Shown here piece by piece: positions 1 through 8,553 of a stretch of DNA of 64,000 nucleotides (positions within the stretch are counted from its first letter, which is position 1; every line of letters starts with the position of its first letter). The notes under the pieces were generated by a model. The model made no database searches and was not told the origin of the DNA. It saw only the letters and a list, made by a program, of their open reading frames with translations. The position numbers and the translations under genes are program-made. The stretch is from Deinococcus detaillensis (GTDB lineage Bacteria > Deinococcota > Deinococci > Deinococcales > Deinococcaceae): positions 290,800 through 354,799 of the forward strand of contig NZ_VKDB01000002.1 of assembly GCF_007280555.1 (NCBI RefSeq), given 5' to 3'.

Positions 1-1
1 A

Positions 2-709
2 GAACTCGGTCTCAAAAAATCCACCGCCCATGATCTGCTGGGCAGCCTCGCCGAACTGGGGATGCTGCACCGGCAGGGTGGGCAGTACACCGCCGGCCTC
101 AAGCTGCTGAGCCTTGCCCGCAGCGCTGAGGGCACTTTTCCGTGGCTGGACGCCACCCGCCGCGAAATGGTGACGCTGGCGGCTCAAACGGGTGAAGCCA
201 TTCACCTCAGCACCTTGCAGGGCTACCGCCTGCTCGATTTGGAAGAAGTGCAGGGCGTCGGCGCGGTGCGGGTGGTGTTCGACAGCCAAATGCCGCCGCA
301 CTGCACCGCTATGGGAAAGGTGCTGCTCTCCGATGTACCGCCGGAAGAGCTGGCCCGCTTAACTAGCAATTACACCTTGCGGGCGCTGACGCCCAACTCG
401 ATCACCACCGCTGACGAGCTTCACGGCGAACTGGCGCGGGTGGCCGAGCAGGGCTACGCCTACGACGTGGAAGAAGTCTACGAAGGCGTGTGCTGCATCG
501 CCGTGCCGGTACGCAGCGAGCGCGGCAAAACGCTGGCCAGTATCAGCGTCTCAGCTCCGGCTTTCCGGTTTTACAAGCACAAAGACGAGCTAAGGAGCGC
601 CGTGCTGGCCGCCGGAGCGCGGTTGTCATCGGCCCTGAGCAGCCCCGCTCCCAGCACTTCAGCCCACAGCAACTCGGCACACAACAGTCTCACTTCAAAC
701 CGCACTTAG
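2..709 (+). CDS. IclR family transcriptional regulator (5' end outside window)
   Basis: The reading frame is open from the first bases and ends at a TAG. The first visible residues, ELGLKKSTAHDLLGSLAELG, are the recognition-helix part of an IclR winged helix-turn-helix, so the first 10-25 residues of the protein lie outside the window. The rest is an IclR effector-binding domain, with the typical segment around HCTAMGKVLL near residue 100 and SISVSAP near residue 180, then a Ser/Ala-rich tail. Its stop is 48 bases before the E1alpha start on the same strand, so it is a likely regulator of the 2-oxoacid dehydrogenase operon. That role is inferred from position; the family assignment is firm. 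Confidence 0.9.
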   Translation, partial: ELGLKKSTAHDLLGSLAELGMLHRQGGQYTAGLKLLSLARSAEGTFPWLDATRREMVTLAAQTGEAIHLSTLQGYRLLDLEEVQGVGAVRVVFDSQMPPHCTAMGKVLLSDVPPEELARLTSNYTLRALTPNSITTADELHGELARVAEQGYAYDVEEVYEGVCCIAVPVRSERGKTLASISVSAPAFRFYKHKDELRSAVLAAGARLSSALSSPAPSTSAHSNSAHNSLTSNRT

Positions 710-757
710 GTTTTTCTTTTCCGCTGACCCCGCCCATTTTCTTTAGGAGGTTCCACC

Positions 758-1840
758 ATGACCGCTGCCCTAACACTACCGCCCGATCCGCGTTTAGAAG
801 GCACCCTCAGCGTCCTCTCGCCCTCCGGCGAACTGCTGCGCCCCGACTTGGTGCCAGGCGACGAAATTCTGCTCAAGCTCTACACCGGCATGCGCCGCGC
901 CCGCGTTTTTGATGACCGGGCGATGGTCTTGCAGCGCCAAGGCAAACTCGGCGTTTATCCGTGCTTCGGCGGAATGGAAGCCACCCAAGTCGGCGCGGCG
1001 CTGGCCCTACAAGACGGCGACTGGGTACTGCCCACTTACCGGGGCACGGCACTGGCCATGATGCGCGGCATGACGCTGGCCCAGATTTTGCTGGCTTGGC
1101 GCGGCCATCCGGCGGGCTACCAAGTAGACCCCAAGCTCCACATCCTGCCATTTTACATTCCGATTGCCAACCAGATTCCGCACACGGCGGGCATCGCCTT
1201 GGCCGAAAAGAGGCGCGGCACTGGCCTGCTGGCAATGGCCTTCATCGGCGACGGCGGCACCTCCGAGGGCGACTTCCACGTCGGCGTCAACTTCGCGGGG
1301 GCGTTTTGCGCTCCGGCCATCTTCGTGATCGAAAACAACGGCTGGGCCATCAGCACGCCGACCAGCGTTCAAACGGCGGCCAAAAACCTCGCTTCACGCG
1401 CCGAGGGCTACGGCATGCCGGGTATTCGGGTCGACGGCAACGATGTGCTGGCCATGTATCACGTCACCCTCGAGGCCGCCGAGCGTGCCCGCAGAGGCGA
1501 GGGGCCGACCCTGATCGAAGCCATCACCTACCGGATTTTGCCGCACACCAGCAGCGACGATCCTAAGCGCTACCGCCAAGAAACCGAAGCCGACGCCTGG
1601 CGCGGACGCGATCCTGGCATGCGGCTCAGGGCTTATTTGGAAAGCCGGGGAATGTGGTCGGAGGAGCAGGAACAAGACGTCATGAAAGGCATGGAGGCCG
1701 AGATCAAAGCCGCCATGTTGGAAGCTGACCAAGCCGCGCCGATTGAGCCGGAAGCCTTGCTGGAACACATTTACGCCGAGCCGCTGGCCGAGATGAAAGA
1801 TCAACTCGCCGAGATTCGGGCACTGGAGGCCCTCAAATGA
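758..1840 (+). CDS. 2-oxoacid dehydrogenase E1 component, alpha subunit
   Basis: This is the thiamine-diphosphate-dependent decarboxylase alpha chain of a pyruvate or branched-chain 2-oxoacid dehydrogenase complex. The 360 residues match the family length. The ThDP/Mg motif starts with GDG at residues 164-166 ([13 protein letters not shown]) and ends with NN at 193-194 (IENNGWAIS). The phosphorylation-loop-like stretch [13 protein letters not shown] is also present. A strong ribosome binding site, AGGAGG, lies 7 bases before the ATG. The next gene overlaps by 4 bases (ATGA). Branched-chain substrates are favoured because a CoA thioesterase and an IclR regulator share the locus, but sequence alone does not settle pyruvate versus branched-chain. 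Confidence 0.93.
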   Translation: MTAALTLPPDPRLEGTLSVLSPSGELLRPDLVPGDEILLKLYTGMRRARVFDDRAMVLQRQGKLGVYPCFGGMEATQVGAALALQDGDWVLPTYRGTALAMMRGMTLAQILLAWRGHPAGYQVDPKLHILPFYIPIANQIPHTAGIALAEKRRGTGLLAMAFIGDGGTSEGDFHVGVNFAGAFCAPAIFVIENNGWAISTPTSVQTAAKNLASRAEGYGMPGIRVDGNDVLAMYHVTLEAAERARRGEGPTLIEAITYRILPHTSSDDPKRYRQETEADAWRGRDPGMRLRAYLESRGMWSEEQEQDVMKGMEAEIKAAMLEADQAAPIEPEALLEHIYAEPLAEMKDQLAEIRALEALK

Positions 1841-2853
1841 CCGTTGCCGCCGAGCGCCAAGCTGCACAAGAGCAAGTCAAAACGATGACGATGGTCGCTG
1901 CCGTCAACGACGCCCTGCGCGTCGCCTTGGAGCGCGACGACAAAGTCATGCTATTCGGTGAGGACGTCGGGATGGGCGGAGTCTTCCGGGCCAGCGACAA
2001 CCTGCAAAACCTCTTCGGTGAGGAGCGGGTCTTCAATACCCCGCTGAGCGAAGCCGGAATCATGGGCCTCGCCGTGGGCCTGGGCATCGCGGGCGAAAAG
2101 CCGATTGCCGAACTCCAATTTGCCGGTTTCATTTACCCGGCCCTGGAGCAGATCAACGCCCAGATAGGCCGCTACCGGCAGCGCACTCAGGGCAACTTTC
2201 CGCTGAGCATGGTGGTGCGTGCGCCCTACGGCGGCGGCATCCACTCGCCGGAAATGCACGCCGACAGCCCCGAGGGCTTGGTGGCGGCGGTGCCGGGCGT
2301 CAAGATTGTGATTCCCAGCACTCCCTACGACGCCAAAGGCCTCCTGCTGGCCGCCGTGGACGATCCTGATCCGGTGTTTTTCTTCGAGAGTATTAAACTT
2401 TACCGCTCCGTGAAAGGCGAAGTGCCCACCGGTCACTACACCGTGCCGCTCGGCAAAGCCAGAATTGCCCGTGAAGGCGACGACTGCACCGTACTGTGTT
2501 ACGGCGGCATGGTGGAAGTCTGCGAAGAAGCAGCGGTGGCGGCGGCGGCAGCGGGCGTGAACGTCGAAGTGGTTGACCTGCGCAGCATCGTGCCGCTGGA
2601 TTTTGAAACGATTTCCGAGAGCGTCAAGAAAACCGGACGGGTGGTCATCGTTCACGAAGCGGCCCGCCGGATGGGATTCGGCGCAGAGTTGTCGGCGCGA
2701 ATCGCCGAAGAACTGATCGAGTACCTGCACGCCCCGATCACCCGCGTGACCGGCTGGGACGCGCCTTATCCGCCGTTCACCGCCGCCGAGCACATGTACC
2801 GGCCCGACGCGGCGCGGGTGGCAGCGGGCATCCGCAAGGTGCTGGATTATTAA
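1837..2853 (+). CDS. 2-oxoacid dehydrogenase E1 component, beta subunit
   Basis: This is the E1beta chain (338 residues), which pairs with E1alpha to form the ThDP-dependent decarboxylase active site at the subunit interface. It shows the usual pyrimidine-binding domain start ([19 protein letters not shown]), the segment [16 protein letters not shown], and a C-terminal transketolase domain with [13 protein letters not shown] and VIVHEA. It ends with the typical [13 protein letters not shown] segment. The start overlaps the E1alpha stop as ATGA, which indicates translational coupling. No E3 (lipoamide dehydrogenase) gene is in the window, so the complex must borrow it from elsewhere. Confidence 0.94.
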   Translation: MTVAAERQAAQEQVKTMTMVAAVNDALRVALERDDKVMLFGEDVGMGGVFRASDNLQNLFGEERVFNTPLSEAGIMGLAVGLGIAGEKPIAELQFAGFIYPALEQINAQIGRYRQRTQGNFPLSMVVRAPYGGGIHSPEMHADSPEGLVAAVPGVKIVIPSTPYDAKGLLLAAVDDPDPVFFFESIKLYRSVKGEVPTGHYTVPLGKARIAREGDDCTVLCYGGMVEVCEEAAVAAAAAGVNVEVVDLRSIVPLDFETISESVKKTGRVVIVHEAARRMGFGAELSARIAEELIEYLHAPITRVTGWDAPYPPFTAAEHMYRPDAARVAAGIRKVLDY

Positions 2854-2880
2854 GGGTCTGAGTACAGGCGGGGTGGCCGA

Positions 2881-3318
2881 GTGAAAGAAATTCCCGAAGG
2901 CCACACCGCCGAACTCAGTATTCTCGTGACCGAAAGCATGACCGTGGATTTTGAAGAACTCGGCGCGGGGCATCCAGTCTACGCGACCTACTGGATCGCC
3001 AAGCACTTTGAGGAAGCTGGGCGCAAACTGCTGCTGCCTTTTTTGGAAGAAGGCGACGGCGGCATCGGCACCAACGTCAGCGTCGAGCACACGGCTTCGG
3101 CGCTGCCAGGAATGCGGGTGAGCGTCATGGCGGTGGCCGTCAAGACCGAGGGGCGGCGTTTATATGCCGATCTGCGGGCCATTTCCGAACTCGGAGACGT
3201 GGTGGCCACCGGACAGACCGTGCAGTACATCACTCAGGCCACGAAACTCGAACACGGCTTTGACACGTTGCGGCAGCGCTGGAACGAGTACCAACAAGAG
3301 GAGAAGCATCATGCGTGA
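2881..3318 (+). CDS. FlK-like hot-dog acyl-CoA thioesterase
   Basis: This is a 145-residue hot-dog-fold protein of the fluoroacetyl-CoA thioesterase (FlK) group. Candidate catalytic residues sit where the family has them: Thr36 (HPVYAT), Glu44 (KHFEEAG) and His70 (VEHTASALPG). It starts with GTG, 27 bases after E1beta, with only a weak upstream purine run. Its last 8 bases overlap the start of the E2 gene. A likely role is hydrolysis of unwanted acyl-CoA products, or release of free branched or short acids from the complex. That is inferred from its position inside the operon; the true substrate is unknown, and the family name does not imply fluoroacetate resistance. Confidence 0.82.
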   Translation: MKEIPEGHTAELSILVTESMTVDFEELGAGHPVYATYWIAKHFEEAGRKLLLPFLEEGDGGIGTNVSVEHTASALPGMRVSVMAVAVKTEGRRLYADLRAISELGDVVATGQTVQYITQATKLEHGFDTLRQRWNEYQQEEKHHA

Positions 3319-4810
3319 TTTAACGCTGCCTACTTTGGCCGAATCGGTGGTCGAAGGCGAAATTTTGGCTTGGCTGGTAGAAGAAGGCGACATCATCGAA
3401 GAAGGTCAGCCTGTGCTGGAAGTCATGACCGACAAAGTGACGGTGGAGTTGCCCGCCCCGTTTGGCGGCAAGGTCATCAAACGGATGGTCAGCGTCGGTG
3501 ACATCGTGCCGGTTCACGGCGTGCTGGCGCAGGTGGAAGAAATTCTAGACGGTGTGGTGGCGAGTAAGCCCGAAACCACCCAACTGGCCCCCTCCCCAAC
3601 CCCCGACGCGCCCACTCAGGAGAGCGAAGCCGAGATTGAACTCGACGCCGAGCGCAGCATTATTGAAGGCTCAGCCGCCCACCAGAGTGACCCGAACAAA
3701 GCCAAGGCGGCGTTTGCGGGATTCAGTAGGGGCGGTAAGTCGGGCGCAGCAGCGGTGGCGACCAAGCCCGCGCCCGCCGCGCCCCAACCTGTTGCCGCAC
3801 AGCCCACCACCAAGGGCTTGTCCGAAACCACGCCTGCGCCCGGACAGGTGCGAGCTGTACCTTCCGCGAGACGATTGGCCCGCGAACTGGGCATTTCTAT
3901 TGCGGAAGTACTGGGCAGCGGCCCGAATGGCCGGGTCCGCTCCGGCGACGTGCACGCCCACGCCAGCGCTCCGGCGAGTGCGCCGGTTCAGGTTCAGGCT
4001 CCGGCCCAAATGCAAGCACCACTGCCAGCCAAAACCAGCAGCACCGACTGGCCCCCGCCTGCGCCGCCGGTTTACCGCACGCCAGCTGGATACGAGAACC
4101 GCGAAACCCGCACTCCGCTGCGGGGCGTGCGCCGCGCCACTTCGCAGGGTTTACTGGCCGCCACGCTCCACAGCGCCCAGACCCACACCATCGAGGAACT
4201 CGACTGCACCGGCTTAATGGCCCTGCGCGACGAACTCAAAGCCGACGCGCAAAAGCAGGGCGTCAAGCTCTCTTACCTGCCGTTTTTTCTCAAAGCGGCC
4301 AGCTTGACCCTGCGCGAGTTTCCGGCGGTCAACAGCAGCCTCGACACCGCGTCGGGCGAAGTGGTCTACAAAGACTTCGTACACTTGGGCATGGCCGTCA
4401 ATACCGAGGGCGGCTTGGTGGTGCCGGTCATCCGCGACGTGGACCGCAAGGGCCTGCTGACCCTGGCCCGCGAGATCAGCGAGTTGGCCGAGAAAGCTCG
4501 CAGCAACACCCTCAAACCCGCTGAAATGAGCGACGCCACCTTCACGGTGTCCAATATCGGCTCGGTGGGTTCTATGATGGGCGTACCGATTGTCTCGCCT
4601 CCGGCAGCAGGCATCATGTCGGTGCACAGCATCGTCAAGCGGGCAGTGGTCGTGGAAGAAAACGGCGCGGACGTGATCGCCATTCGGCCGATGATGTACC
4701 TGACGCTGAGTTTCGATCACCGCCTCGTGGACGGCGCAGACGCAGCCCGTTTCCTGAAAAAAGTGCTGTGGCTGCTCGAAAAACCTTCCCGGTTGGTGTT
4801 GGGCGACTGA
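3311..4810 (+). CDS. dihydrolipoamide acyltransferase (E2) of 2-oxoacid dehydrogenase complex
   Basis: This is the E2 core enzyme that moves the acyl group from the lipoyl arm to CoA. The start is the ATG at 3311, where GAGGAG precedes it by about 7 bases; an open frame further upstream only overlaps the thioesterase gene. The 499 residues contain one lipoyl domain (MTDKVT, lipoylated Lys42), a Pro/Ala-rich linker, a peripheral subunit-binding domain (VPSARRLARELGI), a second Ala/Pro linker, and the catalytic domain ending with the HxxxD signature SFDHRLVDGADAARFL. It overlaps the thioesterase by 8 bases. The lack of an adjacent E3 gene is common for branched-chain complexes. Confidence 0.95.
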   Translation: MRDLTLPTLAESVVEGEILAWLVEEGDIIEEGQPVLEVMTDKVTVELPAPFGGKVIKRMVSVGDIVPVHGVLAQVEEILDGVVASKPETTQLAPSPTPDAPTQESEAEIELDAERSIIEGSAAHQSDPNKAKAAFAGFSRGGKSGAAAVATKPAPAAPQPVAAQPTTKGLSETTPAPGQVRAVPSARRLARELGISIAEVLGSGPNGRVRSGDVHAHASAPASAPVQVQAPAQMQAPLPAKTSSTDWPPPAPPVYRTPAGYENRETRTPLRGVRRATSQGLLAATLHSAQTHTIEELDCTGLMALRDELKADAQKQGVKLSYLPFFLKAASLTLREFPAVNSSLDTASGEVVYKDFVHLGMAVNTEGGLVVPVIRDVDRKGLLTLAREISELAEKARSNTLKPAEMSDATFTVSNIGSVGSMMGVPIVSPPAAGIMSVHSIVKRAVVVEENGADVIAIRPMMYLTLSFDHRLVDGADAARFLKKVLWLLEKPSRLVLGD

Positions 4811-4910
4811 AGCAAAAGCGTTAGAGACACTTAAGGCAACGTCCAGACTGCCCGGTTAAGAGCCGTGTTAGAACACATCCTCTAAGGTCATCATCACACC
4901 CCGACGTTAA

Positions 4911-4929
4911 ACCGGCAAAGCGAGCCGGT
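4911..4929 (+). repeat. short inverted repeat just before a ribosome binding site
   Basis: ACCGGC and GCCGGT pair around a 7-base loop and end one base before the GGAAGGAG ribosome binding site of the small secreted protein gene. A hairpin here could affect translation. It is too short to call a defined regulatory element. Confidence 0.3.
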
Positions 4930-4938
4930 GGGAAGGAG

Positions 4939-5292
4939 ATGATGGCCTTGTTGATGTTTAGACGCGCCCTACTGGTTTCACTACTCCTCAGCTCTCCAGC
5001 TCTCGCTCAAAGCAGCGGCGTCAGCGGGCGGCTGCTTTTTTTTAATGATGAATGCTCGTTTATGCTCGACCTCGGCCTGAATACCCCCAGCAGCAGCTTG
5101 GGCGGCAAACTCAGCGGCGTCAAATGTAAGGAGGGCGCTGCCGCCGCCGTCAGAAAGCTCATTACCAAAGACGCCCGCGTGCAATTTAAAGTCACCAAAG
5201 TCAGCAGCTATCCGGAAGGAACACTGACTTTTAGAAACCAAGACATTGCCGATTGGCTGGTTAGCAAGAAGCTGGCGGTGCGCGGCTCTTAA
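4939..5292 (+). CDS. small secreted protein of unknown function
   Basis: The product has 117 residues. An N-terminal signal peptide (RRALLVSLLLSSPALAQ, probable cleavage after ALAQ) is followed by about 90 residues rich in Lys, Ser and Gly, including two Cys (NDECSF and VKCKEG) that could form a disulfide. I do not recognise a family. GGAAGGAG lies directly upstream; ATGs at 4939, 4942 and 4954 are all possible, and the later two leave better spacing from the ribosome binding site. It is 128 bases after the E2 gene, probably a separate unit. The compact, small-barrel-like content suggests a periplasmic binding protein, but this is a guess. Confidence 0.7.
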   Translation: MMALLMFRRALLVSLLLSSPALAQSSGVSGRLLFFNDECSFMLDLGLNTPSSSLGGKLSGVKCKEGAAAAVRKLITKDARVQFKVTKVSSYPEGTLTFRNQDIADWLVSKKLAVRGS

Positions 5293-5424
5293 CACATCAG
5301 CCGAACAGCACAATAAACACAGCCCTCAGCGGTTTTTTACATTCCACTCGCCACCAATCTTTGGTGAGTTTCTAAACGCTCTCCCAAGCTGCTCTTTTGA
5401 GTGCTGATGTGCCAAGCTTGGAGC

Positions 5425-6201
5425 ATGAATCCTCTCACTTCAAAGCGCGTAACGGTCATTACTGGCGCGGCGCAGGGCATCGGGCGCAGGGCGGCAGAGC
5501 TGTGCGCCGAACGCGGCGACGCCCTGGCCCTTCTGGATTTGCAGGCCTCTCCCCTGCCCGCCGGAGCCGACGCCATTTCGCTTGAGGGCGACCTCAGCAA
5601 CGAAGCGGTGGTGCTGGCCCACACGCAGGCGATTATGCAGCGCTGGGGGCGGGTGGACGCGCTGGTCAACAATGCCGGGATCAGCTTCATTACGCCCGCC
5701 GAAGACACCACGGCCACAAATTTTAAGCGTGTACTGGACGTTAACCTGACCGCGCCGTTCTTGCTGTGCCGCGAACTCGGCAAGGTCATGCTCTCGCAGC
5801 GTGGCGGCAGCATTGTCAACGTGGCCTCGGTGGCGGGGCTGCTGGGCATCATTGATAGGGCGGCTTACAATGCCAGCAAACACGGTTTGATTGGCCTGAC
5901 TCGCACCCTGGCCGCCGAGTGGGGCGCACGCGGCGTGCGAGTCAACGCGGTGTGTCCCGGCTGGGTCAAAACCGAGATGGACATTCATGACATGGGATCG
6001 GGCGCGTACACCGACGCCGATATCGAGGGCCGGGTGCCGATGGGCCGCTTTGCCTCGCCCGACGATATTGCGCGGGCGATTTTGTATTTGACCGACCCGG
6101 CGCAGAGTCCGTTCGTCAATGGCGTGAGCCTCAGCGTGGACGGCGGCTGGGCTTCGGACGGCAGTTGGGAACAATTGCGGCGCGTCAAGCAAGCACTTTA
6201 G
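5425..6201 (+). CDS. SDR family NAD(P)-dependent oxidoreductase
   Basis: This is a classical short-chain dehydrogenase of 258 residues counted from the ATG at 5425. That start gives the normal distance to the nucleotide-binding motif TGAAQGIG; GTG at 5401 is a less likely alternative. Other motifs are NNAG (LVNNAGISF), the catalytic YNASK with the upstream Ser in NVASVAG, the PGWVKTEMD segment, and the C-terminal VNGVSLSVDGGW typical of 3-oxoacyl-reductase-like SDRs. The substrate cannot be read from the sequence. It stands alone, with 131 bases before it and 266 after it. Confidence 0.9.
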   Translation: MNPLTSKRVTVITGAAQGIGRRAAELCAERGDALALLDLQASPLPAGADAISLEGDLSNEAVVLAHTQAIMQRWGRVDALVNNAGISFITPAEDTTATNFKRVLDVNLTAPFLLCRELGKVMLSQRGGSIVNVASVAGLLGIIDRAAYNASKHGLIGLTRTLAAEWGARGVRVNAVCPGWVKTEMDIHDMGSGAYTDADIEGRVPMGRFASPDDIARAILYLTDPAQSPFVNGVSLSVDGGWASDGSWEQLRRVKQAL

Positions 6202-6455
6202 ATTATTGGTCAACACAGAAGCTCTGCTTTGACTGAGCGAGCAGGCTTGGCAGATGCCGCTTTGCCTGAGAATCAACAAGAGTGAAATAAACAGAGCGTT
6301 TGCAAGGATGGACGGTTGAGCGTGCTTTTGGCTCAGCTGCCTACCCCGACAAGCGCTCTAAAGCTGTGCCAGCACAAAGAAAATTTTTATGAAGAAGCCT
6401 CAGTAAACGCCTGCTCAAACGGCAAAAATTTCATTTAAACATTATTTGAGGGCCA

Positions 6456-6461
6456 TACGTT
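6456..6461 (+). promoter_or_regulatory. putative -10 element of leaderless marR-type gene
   Basis: TACGTT fits TANNNT and ends 6 bases before the GTG start at 6468, which has no clear Shine-Dalgarno sequence. TTTAAA at 6434-6439, 16 bases upstream, could serve as the -35. Confidence 0.4.
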
Positions 6462-6467
6462 ACCACC

Positions 6468-7037
6468 GTGAAACATTTCCACCCTGAAAACAATAACAGC
6501 CCAGAGGAGGTGGACTCAGGACAGCTCGAAGCGCTGCTGACGCTGGTGAGCGAGTTTGGGCGCGTGAAATTCAGCTCGCAAGATATTGCTCCGCCGTGGA
6601 GCCGCCGGATGCAGGCGCAGCTTCAGGCGGCCGGGCTGAGTGACGTGGCCGGCCCTGAGCAGATGGGTTTGCTGTGGCAATTTTACCGCTCACACCGGAT
6701 GCTCGGCGGCGTCAGCAAAGAAGGACAGCGGATGAGCGAAGTCAGCGGGCGGCTCGGCATTCCGCTGAGCAGCGCCAGCCGCACGGTCGATCTGCTGGTG
6801 CAGCGCGGCCTGCTTTCACGCCGCAGCGACGACCATGACCGCCGGATCATCTTGGTGAGCGTCACGCCGCTGGGCCAAGCTGTTTACGCCATTTTTGACG
6901 ACGCCTTTCGCCATCACCTTGCCGGACTGCTCGGCCAACTCACGCCGGACGAGCGCGGCCAACTGCTGCACATCGGCACGCGGGTTTTTGAAATCTGGAG
7001 CAGGGCAGTCAAAGGTGAAGCGGCTGAACTGACGTAG
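6468..7037 (+). CDS. MarR family transcriptional regulator
   Basis: The product is a 189-residue winged-helix regulator of the MarR type. The HTH is around residues 85-135: RMSEVSGRLGIPLSSASRTVDLLVQRGLLSR, followed by the wing RRSDDHDRRIILVSVTPLG. The beta-wing DxRR motif is typical of the family. Flanking helices would form the dimer interface. It starts with GTG, apparently leaderless. It lies 74 bases upstream of the efflux operon on the same strand, so it probably represses or senses substrates for that operon. The ligand is unknown. Confidence 0.9.
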   Translation: MKHFHPENNNSPEEVDSGQLEALLTLVSEFGRVKFSSQDIAPPWSRRMQAQLQAAGLSDVAGPEQMGLLWQFYRSHRMLGGVSKEGQRMSEVSGRLGIPLSSASRTVDLLVQRGLLSRRSDDHDRRIILVSVTPLGQAVYAIFDDAFRHHLAGLLGQLTPDERGQLLHIGTRVFEIWSRAVKGEAAELT

Positions 7038-7111
7038 CCGTAACCGCCCGCTTCAGCAGACTGCTCTTAGCTCTTTTTAGCACGACTTGGCACCACGTTT
7101 GGAGGCCCACT

Positions 7112-8527
7112 TTGTTCCACCACTCTGCTTTGAAATGGCTCATTGTCAGCGCTACCTTGCTCGGGCCAGCACAAGCCCAGACCGAAACGGCAGCTCCACC
7201 GGTGCCGCCCGACGCCCCCACAGTCCCGACCTCAGCGCCTGCCATCACCCCGCTCAGCCAGTTTTTTGCGCCGCTGCAACAGTATCCCAGCTTGGTGCAG
7301 GCTCGGCTGGCGCTGCAAGCGGCCCAGATTCAGCAAGACGGCGCGGACTTTCCGGTGAGCGGCTCGGTGTCGGGCGGCTTATCTGACATCTTGAATGCTG
7401 ACAGCCCGCCTGCCGTATGCGCCACCTCGCCGCTGGCACTGCTGACCAGCCCGTGTGTGCCGGTGGGCGGCAGCACCGGGACGCTGAATCTGGCGGTTCG
7501 GGCCACGCCTTACCCGGTGGGCGACATGGCAGCGAGGCAACAGCAGGCCGCCCTCGCCACCGAACAGGCCCAGCTTGGCTACCGCTCGGTGCTGGCCGCT
7601 TTGGAAGCGCAGACGCTCTTGGCCGCCCAGCACGAAACCCTGAGCCGCAGCGCCGTGAGTCTGGCCCAGCAGGTGCAGACCACCGCCCAGCTCGCTCTGC
7701 AAGCCGCCCAAAACCGCTTGCAAGGCGGCGGCGCAACTCTCACCGACGTGCAGCAGGCCCAATTGGTGCTGGCCCAAGCAGCCAGCGGCGCGGCGCAGGC
7801 ACAAGAAAATCTGGCGCTGGCTCAGGCCACCCTCAAGGACTTGACCGGCAATACCGACGCGCCCAATTTGCCCGCCGTGTTGCCGCCCACCAGCGGTCTG
7901 CCCGTCAGCGTCAGGCAAGCCCAGTTTGGGCTGAGACGTGCCCAAATTATTCAGGCGCAAGTCAGTTGGAACGCGCTGCCGAATGTGCAGGCCAGTTACA
8001 CCCACTACACCTCCGGCACCGCTGGAGTGGGTCTGGCGCTGGACTCACGCAATTTGTCGCCTGCCGTGACCTTCACTTATACGCCGCGCCCACCGCCGCT
8101 GAACCGGGTGCGTGATCAGGTCAGCTTGGGCATCAACTTCGACGCTTCGGCCAGCATTCTGAGTGCGCCGGAATTGGCTCAGAACGCGGTCAATCAGGCG
8201 CAGGCGGGCATAGACGCCGCCCGCCGCCAAGCGGATTTGCAACTCTCAGCGCTCAATACCACCCTCGTTCAGGCGCAACGGGGTCAGCAACTGGCCCAGC
8301 AAGCCCTCAGCCTCGCCCGGCAGCAGCAGCAAAACGCTCTCACGCGCCAAGACCTCGGCCTCAGCGCTCCGCTAGACATCGCGCAGGCCGCACTGGCCAC
8401 CTACCAAGCGCAGTTGGCGCTGAACCAAGCCGAACTCGCGGTGACCGACGCCACCACCAAGTTTTACAGCTTCTTCGCTCTGCCTTTGGACAGCGCCGAT
8501 CAGAAAGCCTCTCCCACACAGCCTTAA
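7112..8527 (+). CDS. TolC family outer membrane efflux protein (first copy)
   Basis: The product is a 471-residue outer membrane channel protein of the TolC/OEP type. It begins with TTG preceded by GGAGG with good spacing. A signal peptide (LIVSATLLGPAQAQ) is followed by long Ala/Gln-rich alpha-helical repeats with two homologous halves (AALATEQAQLGYRSVLAAL early and AQNAVNQAQAGIDAARRQA later), as expected for the helical barrel. It is the first gene of an operon with a second TolC-like protein, an EmrB-type MFS pump and a HlyD-type adaptor. It would form the outer-membrane exit duct. Confidence 0.88.
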   Translation: MFHHSALKWLIVSATLLGPAQAQTETAAPPVPPDAPTVPTSAPAITPLSQFFAPLQQYPSLVQARLALQAAQIQQDGADFPVSGSVSGGLSDILNADSPPAVCATSPLALLTSPCVPVGGSTGTLNLAVRATPYPVGDMAARQQQAALATEQAQLGYRSVLAALEAQTLLAAQHETLSRSAVSLAQQVQTTAQLALQAAQNRLQGGGATLTDVQQAQLVLAQAASGAAQAQENLALAQATLKDLTGNTDAPNLPAVLPPTSGLPVSVRQAQFGLRRAQIIQAQVSWNALPNVQASYTHYTSGTAGVGLALDSRNLSPAVTFTYTPRPPPLNRVRDQVSLGINFDASASILSAPELAQNAVNQAQAGIDAARRQADLQLSALNTTLVQAQRGQQLAQQALSLARQQQQNALTRQDLGLSAPLDIAQAALATYQAQLALNQAELAVTDATTKFYSFFALPLDSADQKASPTQP

Positions 8528-8553
8528 TTCACCTTCCTTGCTCAGAGGTCACC

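Noticed and set aside
1951..3090. Long minus-strand open frame (about 379 codons) opposite the E1beta gene
   Set aside because: It lies antisense to a clearly conserved enzyme, is rich in His and Arg with no recognisable motif, and arises from the GC-biased third codon positions.
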